NCBI GenBank assembly: GCA_000158655.1
Contig: EQ973344.1
Span: 1,260,211-1,324,210 of the forward strand
Direction of reading: 5' to 3'
Source: [Clostridium] methylpentosum DSM 5476
GTDB lineage: Bacteria > Bacillota > Clostridia > Oscillospirales > Ruminococcaceae
DNA: 64,000 nucleotides
The notes beneath the pieces were generated by a model, which saw only the letters and a program-made list of their open reading frames with translations, did no database searches and was not told the origin of the DNA. The position numbers were made by a program, and so were the translations under genes. Of this stretch, positions 8,653 through 18,422 are shown piece after piece (the first letter of the stretch is position 1; each line of letters begins with the position of its first letter).

Positions 8653-9050
8653 GTTCGATTCCAAACCATTTTTAAGGCGAGCTGTGGCCTCGGGCGAAAA
8701 AACGAAAGGCTCTGTACAGTTTCGTAAGAAAAGGCAATGTAAGCAATCACCCTCCGTGCAGAATGGAACAGGAGGTGAAAGAACAGGGCGAAAACACATT
8801 TTTTCAAGAAAAACGAGCGCCAAGCAGGAGCATCCTCCTCTGGTTACAGTGCTGCGGTAAAACACTTTCAAATGCAACAGCATTTGCATGAGAGACCCAA
8901 ATCCATTCGGATGCATCATTAGTTCTACAACTGCAAATGTATTCCACAAGTCCTAAACGGTTATTGTTTGTGAAACAGCGCCTATTTGCACCCATGTCAG
9001 ACGGCTACGGTTTTTTGCTCAATCCCCCGCCCCCTCAGCGGGATTCCGGG
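8653..9050 (+). other. no recognisable gene
   Basis: About 400 bases between the hairpin and the end of kdpD carry no supported gene. This is where a kdpE could have been expected downstream of kdpD, but no response-regulator sequence is present. Confidence 0.5.
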
Positions 9051-11735
9051 TTACTCCTGACAAGGGAGACTGAAAAAGACGGTTGCGCCTGTGTTTGCGT
9101 TGTTGCGGGCGCCGATTTCTCCATTGTGCGCCTGCACGATGGATTTGCAGATCGACAGCCCGGTCCCGAGGGCGCGGGCGCGCCCCCCATAGCTGCCGCT
9201 TCCCTCAAACAGGGTGGACAGCTCTTGAGGAGGGATTCCCTCCCCCCGGTCGGTGACTTCAAAGACAACCTTCCCTTTGCAGAAAAAGGCGCGGAGGGTG
9301 ATCACCGAATCATCCCCCGAATGCTGGATCGCGTTTTCCATCAGGTTGATGAGAACCTGCTCAATCAGCGTCGCATCCATCGGAGCGGTGAGCGCGGCAG
9401 AGGAAAGGCGGGTGGAAACCGCCCTATTTGGGTAACGCGCCGATACTCGCGCCACTGCCTCAGTGACAACTTGACTGACCTGCTCGGGTATTCTGCGCAG
9501 CGCGGTTTCCCCCGATTGAATCCGGGTGGAGGCCAGCAGGTTGCCCACCATCTTCACCAGCCATTTAGACTCCTGCTGAATTCCGACAGCCAGACGGTCG
9601 ATCTGCTGTTTGTCCTCACCGTCCCGCCGCAGAATGTCGGTGCTCTTTTGTAAAATACTCACAAGCGGGCTCTTGAGGTCGTGAGAGACCGCGCGCAAAA
9701 GGTTTCCCCGCACCGCTTCCCGCTCCGCCTCGACATTCCTCCGGCTCTGTTCATCCGACAGTCGCTGACGCTCAAGTGCCATTGCGACCTGGGAGGCGAT
9801 CATTCGCAGAAAAATCCGAGTATCCTGGTCAATGAGCCCCTTGGTGCAGGAGATACCGAGTACGCCGAGCACCTCCCCCTGTGACAGGATCGGCATGTAA
9901 AATGCCCCCGCACCCATGAGGGTGTCCGTCCCGGCGCCCGCCCGCTTTTTGTTGACAAACACCCACTGAGCAACCGCCCGCTCCTCCTCCTTTTCCAGCA
10001 GTTCGGGATGGCTCTCATCCTCTGTGCTACGCACTCTGCCTGCTTCTCCCTGCGAGGGCGGAGCAGTGTAAAAGACAACCGAGCGATGAAACAGACGAAC
10101 AATGTACCAGTTGGTGAGCTCAACGATATTTTCGAGTCCCCGGGTGGCGAGCAGCCGCTTGCTGAGGTCGTAGAGCACTTGGGTGCGCTGTTCCCTGCTC
10201 GCAGCGCTGCGCACCTGTTCCTTGATGCGCACTGTGAGCGCGCTGGTAATCAGAGCGATGAGCAGCATGATGATAAAGGTGATCGGATAGCCAGTTTTCA
10301 AAAAGTCAAAGGTAAAATAGGGATAGGTGAACACCATGTTAAAGGCGAGCACCCCGATCACCGACGCGGCGATGCCGTAAAGATAGCCCGAAGTGATGCG
10401 GGAGATGAGCACAACACTCAAAATGTAGACCATGGCGGTATTCTGGCTGCCGACGTCGAGGCTGTTGATGAGCATAGAGAGAAGAGTCGCCGCAATCAAC
10501 ACGGCCCCCGTCTTGATCATGTCGACGGTGGAAACGGAAAACAGCCTCTTGAGCTGTACCCGATGTCCCGGCCGAAACGGCTTGGGGTTGTCGGTGTCTG
10601 GAATGATGTGTACTTCGACGTCGTTGAGCAGGCTGATCAGCCGGTCCTCAAAGCTCTCCTGAAAGAGGTCGGCCAGCCGCTTTTTGTGGTTGTGCTTGCC
10701 GACGATGATGTTGGTGATCCCCGCCATCTCAGCGTATTTGGCGATGACAAGCGCGGCGTCCTCCCCATAGAGGGTGACGACCTCCGCCCCCATCTGGTCA
10801 ACGAGCGCCATAGCCGTGCGGAGGTTTTTATTGGATTCGGGCGAATGGCTCTCTGGGCCCGTTGTCTCGACATAGACCGCCTTCCAGTCGGCATGAAACG
10901 CCTCAGCCATCCGTGCGGCAACCCGCACATTTTTCACGGCAGAGGGAGAAGTGCTGAGCAGGACGAGCAGACGGGTGTTCACCGCGCGCTTGCCGTGGGC
11001 GCTGCCGCTGTCCCGGCAGATGCGGTCCGCAGCGCGGCGCATCGAAATCTCCCGCAGCGTGTCGAGGTTCTCCCGGACAAAAAAGTGCTTCATTGCAGCG
11101 GCGGCCCGGTCGGCGCGGTATACTTTCCCCTCCTCAAAACGGCGCAGCAGCTCATCCGGCTCAATGTCGACAAGCTTGATTTTGTCGGCGTAGTCGAAGA
11201 TGTAGTCGGGCACTGTCTCCCGCACCGAAACCTTGGTGATCTCTCGAATGACGTCGTTGAGGCTCTCAATGTGCTGCACGTTGACCGTGGTGTAGACGTC
11301 GATTCCCGCTGCGAGCAGCTCCTCGATGTCCTGGTACCGCTTTTTGTTGCGCACCCCTTCTGCATTGGAGTGGGCGAGTTCGTCGACGAGGAGGATCTGG
11401 GGTCGGCGTTTGAGCGCGGCGTCGAGGTCGAACTCCCGCAGTTTTATTCCCCTATAGGGGACCACCTTGGGCGGGAGCACCTCCAGGCCTTCCACCAGCG
11501 CCATGGTCTCGCTGCGGGTGTGCGGCTCGATGTAGCCCGCGACGACGTCAGCCCCCTGGTTCAGCTGGTCATGGGCGTCCTGTAGCATGGCGTAAGTTTT
11601 GCCCACGCCGGGTGCATAGCCGAAAAAGATTTTGAGCTTTCCCGGCTTCCGGCTGTGGGCCTCTTCCTTCTGCTCAGCTCGCTGCACTTGTTGAAGCAGC
11701 TGGTCCGGATCGGGTCGGTTGTCGTAGAAAATCAT
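9051..11735 (-). CDS. kdpD: KdpD osmosensitive K+ channel sensor histidine kinase
   Basis: An 894-residue membrane kinase that controls the Kdp K+ pump in response to low K+ and c-di-AMP or turgor. Order of parts: KdpD domain with Walker A (GYAPGVGKT, residues 39-47) and the conserved LVDELAHSN motif; a USP-like domain (about 240-370); four close membrane spans (about 400-500, starting MIKTGAVLIAATLLSMLIN); a GAF region; the phosphoacceptor His in AVSHDLKSPL (H685); and a C-terminal ATPase with a GEGIPP box. The start ATG at 11735 follows AGGAGG directly; an in-frame upstream extension to 11789 has no such site. The family's usual partner kdpE is absent from this window. Confidence 0.93.
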   Translation of the reverse strand: MIFYDNRPDPDQLLQQVQRAEQKEEAHSRKPGKLKIFFGYAPGVGKTYAMLQDAHDQLNQGADVVAGYIEPHTRSETMALVEGLEVLPPKVVPYRGIKLREFDLDAALKRRPQILLVDELAHSNAEGVRNKKRYQDIEELLAAGIDVYTTVNVQHIESLNDVIREITKVSVRETVPDYIFDYADKIKLVDIEPDELLRRFEEGKVYRADRAAAAMKHFFVRENLDTLREISMRRAADRICRDSGSAHGKRAVNTRLLVLLSTSPSAVKNVRVAARMAEAFHADWKAVYVETTGPESHSPESNKNLRTAMALVDQMGAEVVTLYGEDAALVIAKYAEMAGITNIIVGKHNHKKRLADLFQESFEDRLISLLNDVEVHIIPDTDNPKPFRPGHRVQLKRLFSVSTVDMIKTGAVLIAATLLSMLINSLDVGSQNTAMVYILSVVLISRITSGYLYGIAASVIGVLAFNMVFTYPYFTFDFLKTGYPITFIIMLLIALITSALTVRIKEQVRSAASREQRTQVLYDLSKRLLATRGLENIVELTNWYIVRLFHRSVVFYTAPPSQGEAGRVRSTEDESHPELLEKEEERAVAQWVFVNKKRAGAGTDTLMGAGAFYMPILSQGEVLGVLGISCTKGLIDQDTRIFLRMIASQVAMALERQRLSDEQSRRNVEAEREAVRGNLLRAVSHDLKSPLVSILQKSTDILRRDGEDKQQIDRLAVGIQQESKWLVKMVGNLLASTRIQSGETALRRIPEQVSQVVTEAVARVSARYPNRAVSTRLSSAALTAPMDATLIEQVLINLMENAIQHSGDDSVITLRAFFCKGKVVFEVTDRGEGIPPQELSTLFEGSGSYGGRARALGTGLSICKSIVQAHNGEIGARNNANTGATVFFSLPCQE

Positions 11736-11817
11736 TTCGTTTCCTCCTGGTCGTTTCTGCATCTTTGCGCATATTTCCGGCTGAAACACAGCAGCTTGCC
11801 GCTGAACGAATTGGGCA

Positions 11818-12102
11818 TCAAACCGGTCGGCTTATCAAAATCACTGGGAGATTCACCGAGCACAAAAGCTCTGAATAGGCCATTTTCCGGCCCCGCTCCA
11901 ATGCAGCGAGAACGCATACGGCCTTCATTTCCGCCGGCAACGCAACAAATACGCTTGAGGAGAGTGCAGGCCCCAAGCGTATTGTTCCGTCATCCCTTAG
12001 CGCAATTGGCGAATAAAATGACACAAGTTCGGCGGTAAAAACGGCGTTGTTGTCCTTGGCAGGCGACAGCCCGCCGGCGTCCTCCGCCTTGTTCCACACC
12101 AT
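11818..12102 (-). CDS. candidate 94-residue ORF between kdpC and kdpD
   Basis: The frame starts with ATG eight bases after a very strong ribosome site (AAAGGAGG, about 12111-12118) and runs 94 codons, ending 82 bases before kdpD. The product has no recognisable domain, signal peptide or clear membrane span, although its middle (SSSVFVALPAEMKAVCVLAALE) is mildly hydrophobic. It lies where nothing is found in standard kdpFABC-DE operons. The same stretch can fold into strong RNA hairpins, so it may be a leader-type element rather than a gene. Coding is supported only by the ribosome site and by the uninterrupted frame. Confidence 0.4.
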   Translation of the reverse strand: MVWNKAEDAGGLSPAKDNNAVFTAELVSFYSPIALRDDGTIRLGPALSSSVFVALPAEMKAVCVLAALERGRKMAYSELLCSVNLPVILISRPV

Positions 12103-12147
12103 TTTTCCTCGCCTCCTTTTGTGCCATTCTACTCACCGATTGCTCTA
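11948..12147 (-). ncRNA. structured stretch in the kdpC-kdpD gap (possible cis-regulatory RNA)
   Basis: On the minus-strand transcript two inverted repeats are visible. One is a 13-bp stem (11971-11983 with 11948-11960, one G-U pair, 10-base loop). The other is a long imperfect pairing of about 22 bp between 12124-12147, at the kdpC stop, and 11995-12020, with two mismatches and three wobble pairs, enclosing the ribosome site and start of the 94-codon ORF. No known riboswitch consensus was recognised. The long pairing could arise by chance. Confidence 0.3.
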
Positions 12148-12735
12148 GAGCAGACCGTCGAGTGCGAGATTTACCTTGAGCACGTTGACCCGCGGCTCGC
12201 CGAGGATGCCGAAGGTGCGGCCTTTGGTGTATTTTTTTATGACAGCGCGGACGTCTTCCTCGCTCATCCCCCGTTCCCGGGCAATGCGCGCCACCTGGTA
12301 TTCCGCCGCCTCGGTGGAGATTTCGGGATCGAGTCCGCTGCCCGAGTTGGTCACGAGTTCCTGCGGGATGGGAGCCGTGTTGTCCGGGTCGATTTCGTGG
12401 AAAAAGTCGATGCGCTCCTGCACCAGCTGCTGTTGCTCCTCACTCATTGGGGAGAGGTTGGTGGGCGCCCCGCCCTGATCGCCCGCCGCGCGCCCGATCA
12501 GGTATTCCGGCTTGGTGAACGTCTGGGCAATGTGCTCCGAACCGTAATCCACCTTGGTCCCATCCTTGAGGGTCACGGTGATGATGCTGCCGTTCGCCTG
12601 GCTGTGAAACGCCACCTGGGAAATACCGGTGACCACCAGCGGGTAAACCAGCCCACAGAGAAGGGTGAGCACCAGCATGCAGATCAGTGCGGGAAGGAGC
12701 ACGCCTTTTTTCTTTTGATTGGTTTGTTCTTTCAT
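12145..12735 (-). CDS. kdpC: KdpC subunit of the K+-transporting ATPase
   Basis: The 196-residue protein has one N-terminal membrane span (LLPALICMLVLTLLCGLVYPLVVTG split over residues about 12-36) and the conserved KdpC segments RPAGDQGGAPTNLSPMS-like (here GRAAGDQGGAPTNLSP) and GSGLDPEIS near residue 125, then VARERG and the closing GEPRVNVLKVNLALD. KdpC stabilises the KdpA-KdpB complex and helps ATP binding. The start at 12735 is chosen because AAGGCGGA precedes it and the hydrophobic segment follows closely; the frame continues upstream to 12873 without support. It lies 134 bases after kdpB. Confidence 0.93.
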   Translation of the reverse strand: MKEQTNQKKKGVLLPALICMLVLTLLCGLVYPLVVTGISQVAFHSQANGSIITVTLKDGTKVDYGSEHIAQTFTKPEYLIGRAAGDQGGAPTNLSPMSEEQQQLVQERIDFFHEIDPDNTAPIPQELVTNSGSGLDPEISTEAAEYQVARIARERGMSEEDVRAVIKKYTKGRTFGILGEPRVNVLKVNLALDGLL

Positions 12736-12869
12736 GATTTCCGCCTTCCTCATTGTATCAGTTTGCAGCCCATCCGGTATGGAACAAGGCTTTTTTCTCA
12801 AATTCCACAAGGTGTATATCTTTGCGGGCCTTCTCTGCCCCATGGGTATCCCTGCTGAAACGGCATGCA

Positions 12870-14927
12870 TCACACGAGCCCAAACAGGGTGAGGATCATG
12901 TCGATGATCTTAATGGCGACAAACGGAGCCACCAGGCCGCCGAGGCCGTAGACGAGCAAGTTGCGCTTGAGCAGCTTTCCAGCCGGCACCTCCCGGTATT
13001 TGACTCCCTTCAGAGCGAGCGGGATAAGCGCGACGATGATGAGCGCGTTGTAGATGATGGCTGAGAGAATCGCCGATACTGGGCTTGTGAGGTGCATGAT
13101 GTTGAGCGCGCCGAGCTGGGGGAAGATCCCCGCGAACAGCACCGGAATGATCGCAAAGTATTTGGCGACATCGTTGGCGATTGAAAAGGTGGTGAGGGAG
13201 CCACGGGTCATGAGCAGCTGCTTGCCGATTTTGACCACCTCGATGAGCTTGGTGGGGCTGGAATCGAGGTCGACCATGTTGCCCGCTTCCTTTGCTGCCT
13301 GGGTGCCCGAATTCATCGCGACTGCGACGTCGGCCTGGGCGAGCGCAGGGGCGTCGTTGGTACCGTCCCCCGTCATTGCGACGAGGTGGCCCTCAGCCTG
13401 GTACTTGCGGATCAGCTCGAGCTTTGTCTCGGGTGTCGCCTCCGCCATGAAGTCGTCCACCCCCGCTTCGGCTGCAATTGCCGCAGCGGTCATCGGGTTG
13501 TCGCCGGTGATCATAATCGTCTTGATGCCGATTTTTCTCAGGTCCTCAAATTTTTCCTTGACCCCGTTTTTGACGATATCCTTGAGATGGACCACACCGA
13601 GAACCTTGTCGTCCCGTGCGACGACGAGCGGAGTGCCGCCTGCGTTTGCCACCTGCTGCACGATCTGCTCACACTCATCCGGGTAGCGACCTCCCTTAGA
13701 GAGGACATAGCTTTTGACCGCCTCTGCCGCTCCTTTGCGGATTTCACTGCCGTTGACGTCGATGCCACTCATTCTCGTCTTGGCTGAAAATTCAATAAAC
13801 TTGGCGCCGAGTTTGCGCAAATCCCGTCCACGGATGCCGAACTGCTCCTTGGCAAGGATCACAATGCTGCGCCCCTCCGCGGTTTCGTCCGCAATGGAGC
13901 TCAGCTGTGCCGCGTCGGCGAGCTCTTCAGTCGACACCCCGCCGACGGGAAGAAATTCGCTCGCCTGGCGGTTGCCGAGGGTGATGGTGCCCGTCTTGTC
14001 GAGCAGCAGCACATCCACATCCCCCGCCGCCTCAATCGCCCGTCCGCTCATCGCGAGGACGTTGGCCTGGTTGAGCCGGCTCATCCCCGCGATGCCGATT
14101 GCTGAGAGCAGCGCGCCGATGGTGGTCGGCGCAAGGCAGATGAGCAGCGCGACAACATTGGTCAGCGAAACCGCTGAGCCGGAACCGGCGAGCACACTGA
14201 CAAACTTGGAGTAAGGCAGCAGGCAGGCCGAGACGATGAGAAAGATAATGGTCAGAGTGACGAGAAGAATTTGCAGCGCGATTTCGTTGGGGGTTTTTTT
14301 GCGGGATGCCCCCTCTACCATCGCGATCATCTTATCGAGGAAGGTGTTGCCCGCCTCAGAGGTGACACGGATCACCAGCCAGTCCGAGACGACTGTGGTG
14401 CCGCCTGTGACCGCGCTGCGGTCGCCCCCTGATTCCCGGATGACCGGGGCGGATTCCCCAGTGATTGCGCTTTCATCGACCGAGGCGACCCCCTCGATCA
14501 CCTCGCCGTCCATCGGGATCTGCTCCCCGGCGGCGACGTAGACGATGTCCCCTTTTTTGAGGTCTTTGGAGAGGACCTCGGTGTAATCGCTGGGATTGTC
14601 TTTCGATTTTAGTTTTTTTGCCTTGACATCCCGGCGGGACTTGCGCAGCGTCTCCGCCTGGGCGCGCCCCCTGCCCTCCGCAATCGCCTCGGCGAAGTTG
14701 GCGAACAGAGTGGTGAACCAGAGGATCAGCGCAATGGCAAAAATATAGCTGCTCGCCGCGTCCTTGATCCCACCGAGTGAGAGGAACCACAGCACTGTTG
14801 TGAAAATGGCGCCGATGTAGACGATGAACATCACCGGATTTTTAATCTGGATGTTTGGCTTGAGTTTGACAAACGACTGCTTGAACGCGTCTACATAGAC
14901 TGCTTTTTTGTTGCTTGCTTGTTTCAT
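12870..14927 (-). CDS. kdpB: KdpB P-type ATPase catalytic subunit
   Basis: A 685-residue class IA P-type ATPase that hydrolyses ATP to drive K+ uptake with KdpA. The phosphorylated aspartate is D310 in [15 protein letters not shown]. Also visible are the actuator motif ITGESAPV, the hinge [14 protein letters not shown], and [22 protein letters not shown] split around the magnesium-binding aspartates. Length equals the family norm (about 680). It begins 11 bases after kdpA, within the same transcript. Confidence 0.97.
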   Translation of the reverse strand: MKQASNKKAVYVDAFKQSFVKLKPNIQIKNPVMFIVYIGAIFTTVLWFLSLGGIKDAASSYIFAIALILWFTTLFANFAEAIAEGRGRAQAETLRKSRRDVKAKKLKSKDNPSDYTEVLSKDLKKGDIVYVAAGEQIPMDGEVIEGVASVDESAITGESAPVIRESGGDRSAVTGGTTVVSDWLVIRVTSEAGNTFLDKMIAMVEGASRKKTPNEIALQILLVTLTIIFLIVSACLLPYSKFVSVLAGSGSAVSLTNVVALLICLAPTTIGALLSAIGIAGMSRLNQANVLAMSGRAIEAAGDVDVLLLDKTGTITLGNRQASEFLPVGGVSTEELADAAQLSSIADETAEGRSIVILAKEQFGIRGRDLRKLGAKFIEFSAKTRMSGIDVNGSEIRKGAAEAVKSYVLSKGGRYPDECEQIVQQVANAGGTPLVVARDDKVLGVVHLKDIVKNGVKEKFEDLRKIGIKTIMITGDNPMTAAAIAAEAGVDDFMAEATPETKLELIRKYQAEGHLVAMTGDGTNDAPALAQADVAVAMNSGTQAAKEAGNMVDLDSSPTKLIEVVKIGKQLLMTRGSLTTFSIANDVAKYFAIIPVLFAGIFPQLGALNIMHLTSPVSAILSAIIYNALIIVALIPLALKGVKYREVPAGKLLKRNLLVYGLGGLVAPFVAIKIIDMILTLFGLV

Positions 14928-14938
14928 GTCGATCCTCC

Positions 14939-16633
14939 CTAACCTAAGGTCGTAAAGAATTCAGCGATCGGCCCGAGCGCGAGCGCAGGCAGGAAGCTGA
15001 GCGCGCCAACGAGCAGCACAACCGCGATGAGCATCCCCACAAACAGTCCGTTTGAAGTGGAAAGCGTTCCATCGCTGGCAGGGATGTGCTTCTTTTTGGA
15101 GAGATTTCCCGCGAGGAAAATCGTCGCAATCATCGGCACAAACCGCACGATCAGCATAATGGTGCCGATCGTCAGGTTACTCCACACCGTATTTGCATTG
15201 TAACCTGCAAAGGCACTGCCGTTGTTGCCGGCGCCCGAAGAGTAGGCGTAGAGGATCTCAGAAAACCCGTGCGGTCCTGTGTTGGTCATCCAGCTGGTGA
15301 CAGTCTCCACCGGCAGCATTGTGGTGAGCGCCGTACCGAGCAGGCAGCACAATGGCGGCACCAGAATGACGAGGCAGACCATCTTCATGTCGTACGCTTG
15401 GATTTTTTTGCCTAGGTACTCCGGCGTTCGCCCGACCATCAGGCCGGCGATAAACACCGCTAGGATGGCAAAGGCGAGCATCCCGTAGAGTCCGCACCCC
15501 ACGCCGCCAAAGACGACCTCTCCAAGCTGCATGAGGAACATGGTGATCATCCCGCCGAGCGGGGTCAGGCTGTCGTGCATGGCGTTGACCGAGCCGTTGG
15601 AGGCTGAGGTTGTGACCGCCGCCCAGAGGGAGGAGCCTCCCACCCCGAACCGGGTTTCCTTGCCCTCCATGCTGCCCGAAATGGCCACGCCATCAAACTG
15701 GGGACCTGCCACCTGTTCGCTGACCGTGATGCCGACAAGGGCGACGACAAAGAGGATGAGCATGGCTGCAAAAACGGCGCGGCCCTGTTTTTTGTCCTTG
15801 ACCGCTTTGCCAAACGAGAAGCAGAGCGCAGCCGGGATCAAAAAGATGCTGAGCACTTCCACCATGTTGGAGAGCGGAGTGGTGTTTTCCAGCGGATGGG
15901 CTGAGTTGACGCCGAAGAATCCGCCGCCGTTGGTTCCGAGCTGTTTGATCGCGATCTGACTTGCAGCGGGCCCGACCGCAATAGTCTGGGTCTCACCGGT
16001 TTGGAGCATCGTCACATCGTGGTAGGGGGAGAGTGTCTGCACAACCCCCTGTGAGACAAGGACGAGTGCCACGATCAGGGAGAGCGGGATGAGTATGTAG
16101 AGGGTGCTCTTGACCAGGTCCACCCAGAAGTTGCCGATTTTGCCCGACTCCCGGCGGACAAAGCCGCGTAAGAGGGCGAAGAGCACCGCAATGCCGACAG
16201 CGGCCGAGACAAAGTTCTGTACCGTCAGGCCGAGCATCTGGGTCAGGTAGGAAAGTGTCGTCTCACCCGAATAGGCCTGCCAGTTGGTGTTGGTGACAAA
16301 ACTCGCCGTTGTGTTGTAGGCGAGGTCTGCGCTCGTACCGGGCAGATGCTCCGGGTTGAGCGGGAGAACACCCTGTAACAGGTGCAGAAGAAAGAGAAAA
16401 AGAAAGCCAAACGCGCTGAATGCAATCACCGCTTTGGCATAGCGTTTCCCCCCCATCTCCTCCTGCTGGTCGATGCGCATCACCTTGTAGATGCCGCGCT
16501 CAACCGGGCTGAGAACCTTGTTCATGAACGTCTTTTTGCCTGACATGACTTTGTAGATGTAGCTGCCCAGCGGTATCGCAAGTGCGATGAGCACAACAAC
16601 ATAAAAAATATCCTGTAAAACCAGTCCACTCAT
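14939..16633 (-). CDS. kdpA: KdpA K+-binding and channel subunit
   Basis: A 564-residue membrane protein with about ten spans, homologous to K+ channels and Trk/Ktr proteins. Typical KdpA segments include [19 protein letters not shown] ([20 protein letters not shown]), the selectivity-filter region [16 protein letters not shown], and [14 protein letters not shown]. It forms the K+ entry path of KdpFABC. Its ATG overlaps the kdpF stop by four bases (ATGA). Length is normal (about 560). Confidence 0.96.
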   Translation of the reverse strand: MSGLVLQDIFYVVVLIALAIPLGSYIYKVMSGKKTFMNKVLSPVERGIYKVMRIDQQEEMGGKRYAKAVIAFSAFGFLFLFLLHLLQGVLPLNPEHLPGTSADLAYNTTASFVTNTNWQAYSGETTLSYLTQMLGLTVQNFVSAAVGIAVLFALLRGFVRRESGKIGNFWVDLVKSTLYILIPLSLIVALVLVSQGVVQTLSPYHDVTMLQTGETQTIAVGPAASQIAIKQLGTNGGGFFGVNSAHPLENTTPLSNMVEVLSIFLIPAALCFSFGKAVKDKKQGRAVFAAMLILFVVALVGITVSEQVAGPQFDGVAISGSMEGKETRFGVGGSSLWAAVTTSASNGSVNAMHDSLTPLGGMITMFLMQLGEVVFGGVGCGLYGMLAFAILAVFIAGLMVGRTPEYLGKKIQAYDMKMVCLVILVPPLCCLLGTALTTMLPVETVTSWMTNTGPHGFSEILYAYSSGAGNNGSAFAGYNANTVWSNLTIGTIMLIVRFVPMIATIFLAGNLSKKKHIPASDGTLSTSNGLFVGMLIAVVLLVGALSFLPALALGPIAEFFTTLG

Positions 16634-16719
16634 AGCTGTTCACCTCGAAACAATATGTAGAAAAGATATGCCAGCAGAGCCAGACATAGTACCCCTGAGA
16701 TTGCTAGAATGATTTCCAT
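16630..16719 (-). CDS. kdpF: KdpF small subunit
   Basis: A 29-residue single-span peptide, [16 protein letters not shown] followed by [13 protein letters not shown]. The pattern hydrophobic helix-YLxYxLxRxE is that of KdpF, the lipid-like stabiliser of the KdpABC complex. Its TGA overlaps the kdpA ATG, which fits kdpFABC order. Upstream on the minus strand is aaggaaaggatgatgac as ribosome site and a TATAAT (plus-strand 16764-16769) about 44 bases before the start, with no clear -35, so the promoter may need an activator such as KdpE. Confidence 0.9.
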   Translation of the reverse strand: MEIILAISGVLCLALLAYLFYILFRGEQL

Positions 16720-16863
16720 ATGTCATCATCCTTTCCTTTTCTGTATTATTTTTCACAAGCTGTATTATACATCGTTTTGAATCAATGCAGTGTGAAAGAT
16801 CACATGGTTGGCATTAAGATTGTGTGAAGACGCACCTGCAAAATGATGGAATAGTACAAAACA

Positions 16864-16898
16864 ATCCCCCAAGCCAAATAACTTTTGGCTTGGGGGAT
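16864..16898 (-). terminator. terminator after the AraC gene
   Basis: A 12-bp perfect stem (ATCCCCCAAGCC with GGCTTGGGGGAT) with an 11-base loop, followed on the minus strand by tgttttgta. It lies between the AraC gene and kdpF, both on the minus strand, and should keep their transcripts apart. Confidence 0.8.
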
Positions 16899-17098
16899 GT
16901 TAAGTGATTTTCATTCGCCTCTTTTGGCAATCAAGCGCCGCTCTTTGTCGGTGGCAACGGAAACCCACAGGATCCGCAAAAACACTTGTTGATCAGCGGC
17001 AATCGGTCCGGAGCCGGCGACTCAAAAGAACGCCCGCAAGGGGATGCTCTGCCCGTGGCGCGCCGGGTGTGCGGGGCGCCATCGGGAACAGAGGGACC

Positions 17099-18184
17099 TC
17101 ACCGCGTCGCCTCCTGCGGCACCAGGGGCGCGGCCTGTTTCTGGGAGCGGTACTGCCGCGGGGTGAGCCCGGAAAACTTTTTAAACGCCTTGTCAAATGC
17201 ACTGCGCTCGCTGTATCCGGTCAGCGAGGCGACCCGCTCAAGGGGGAGCGCTGTGCTGGTGAGCAGATGGGCGGCTTTTTCAAGCTTAAACCGGGTTAGA
17301 TACTCCGAAAACGTCTGGTTGGTGTGCTTGAGCATGTATTTGGAGAGGTAGCTCGGATTGTAGTGAAAATGCTCCGCCGTCGACTGCAGGGTGGCGATGC
17401 GGTAGTTGTCGCTGATGTAGGAGATCACCTGAGAGATGTGTAGCCCGCTCTCCCTGCCCCGGTTGTCCGCCCGCTCGCGGTATTGCCGGGTGAGTTCAGC
17501 GAGCAGGCAGCAGAACAGATGCTTCATAATGCTCTGGCTGTAAGGGGATTTGCCCGCGTATTCCTCGATGATTTTAAAGATGTAAAACTCCGACATCCCC
17601 CCCGGCTCGGTGGTGAACTGGAGCTGCTTGGGCGCGGAGTCGGAATTGTAAATTGAGTTGAGGAAAAAGCTCAAAAAAAGGTCGTTGTCGTTGATCATCC
17701 CGAGCAGGGCGGCCGAAAAGGTGGATTTGCGCAGCAGAATGTTGACGAGGTTGGTCCTGTCATCCGGCAGATAGACGTTGTGTGCGCACTGGGTGTTGAA
17801 AATCCAGATTGTCCCCTTGGGCAGCCGGAACTCCCTCCCGTCAAAATAGCAGTGACAGGTCCCGGAATAGACGTAAAACAGCTCGAAAAACTCATGGGAG
17901 TGAAGGTATTCTTTAAAGTGCGACTTTGTCTTGTCCAGGCTGTCCGCCCTGCTGAACACCTGGTTGCGAAAATCGAGGTAGACGCAGATGTCCTCATCCT
18001 CTTCAAAAAAACTGTATTCGTTCATCTGCCAAAAACCAGGGGTATCCTGCGGCAGCTTGATCTCACCCTTTTGGACCTTCTCCACGATCTCGGCGGACCG
18101 CCGCTGCATTGCATACATGTGCACTGGATTTTCCCTCATCCGGTGAATGATCGCGCGCACACGCGCCTCCAAATTCTCCTGCAC
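17099..18184 (-). CDS. AraC-family regulator with N-terminal cupin sensor
   Basis: The 361-residue protein has an N-terminal region of about 60 residues, a cupin sugar-sensing domain (about 85-200; HSHEFFELFYVYSGTCHCYF and LPKGTIWIFNTQCAHNV), and two C-terminal AraC helix-turn-helix motifs (about 250-350; FHYNPSYLSKYMLKHTNQTF, then VASLTGYSERSAFDKAFKKF). GTG at 18184 is preferred over GTG at 18193, which overlaps the AAGGAGG site; the former leaves a normal 8-base spacing. It is divergent from the GH78 gene, and such regulators commonly activate the neighbouring glycosidase in response to a sugar. The inducer, perhaps a rhamnoside, is inference. Confidence 0.9.
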   Translation of the reverse strand: MQENLEARVRAIIHRMRENPVHMYAMQRRSAEIVEKVQKGEIKLPQDTPGFWQMNEYSFFEEDEDICVYLDFRNQVFSRADSLDKTKSHFKEYLHSHEFFELFYVYSGTCHCYFDGREFRLPKGTIWIFNTQCAHNVYLPDDRTNLVNILLRKSTFSAALLGMINDNDLFLSFFLNSIYNSDSAPKQLQFTTEPGGMSEFYIFKIIEEYAGKSPYSQSIMKHLFCCLLAELTRQYRERADNRGRESGLHISQVISYISDNYRIATLQSTAEHFHYNPSYLSKYMLKHTNQTFSEYLTRFKLEKAAHLLTSTALPLERVASLTGYSERSAFDKAFKKFSGLTPRQYRSQKQAAPLVPQEATR

Positions 18185-18267
18185 GCAGGTCACCTCCTTT
18201 TCTGTTACCTATATAGTACCAAATTTCTACAAAACCTGTCAACTGTTTTTGGGAAAGAAAAAACACG

Positions 18268-18336
18268 ATTCAAACATAAATTAGCTAAAATATAACTGAT
18301 TTGATCATAGAAATTAGATTGTTTGAATGATAAAAT
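18268..18336 (+). promoter_or_regulatory. intergenic control region of the GH78 gene with inverted repeat
   Basis: The arms ATTCAAACA (18268-18276) and TGTTTGAAT (18320-18328) form a perfect 9-bp inverted repeat 43 bases apart, each flanked by AAATTAG. The downstream arm abuts an extended -10 element TGATAAAAT (18328-18336). No good -35 is seen, as expected of an activator-dependent promoter. Likely binding sites for the divergent AraC regulator. Confidence 0.45.
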
Positions 18337-18422
18337 AAAGTTGTACACAGCTGCACAAGCGGCGTACCGGGCGGCAGTCCTGTCCCCCGAAAAACAGTTT
18401 TCTTGCAAAGGAGAGAGAGCCA

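Noticed and set aside
8636..8670. GTTCGATTCC resembling a tRNA T-loop
   Set aside because: Flanking bases do not pair into a T-arm and no acceptor, D or anticodon arm can be drawn; the region is explained by the terminator hairpin.
10008..11585. 525-codon plus-strand frame opposite kdpD
   Set aside because: It is the antisense shadow of a GC-rich gene with clear KdpD domains; no ribosome site and no family resemblance.
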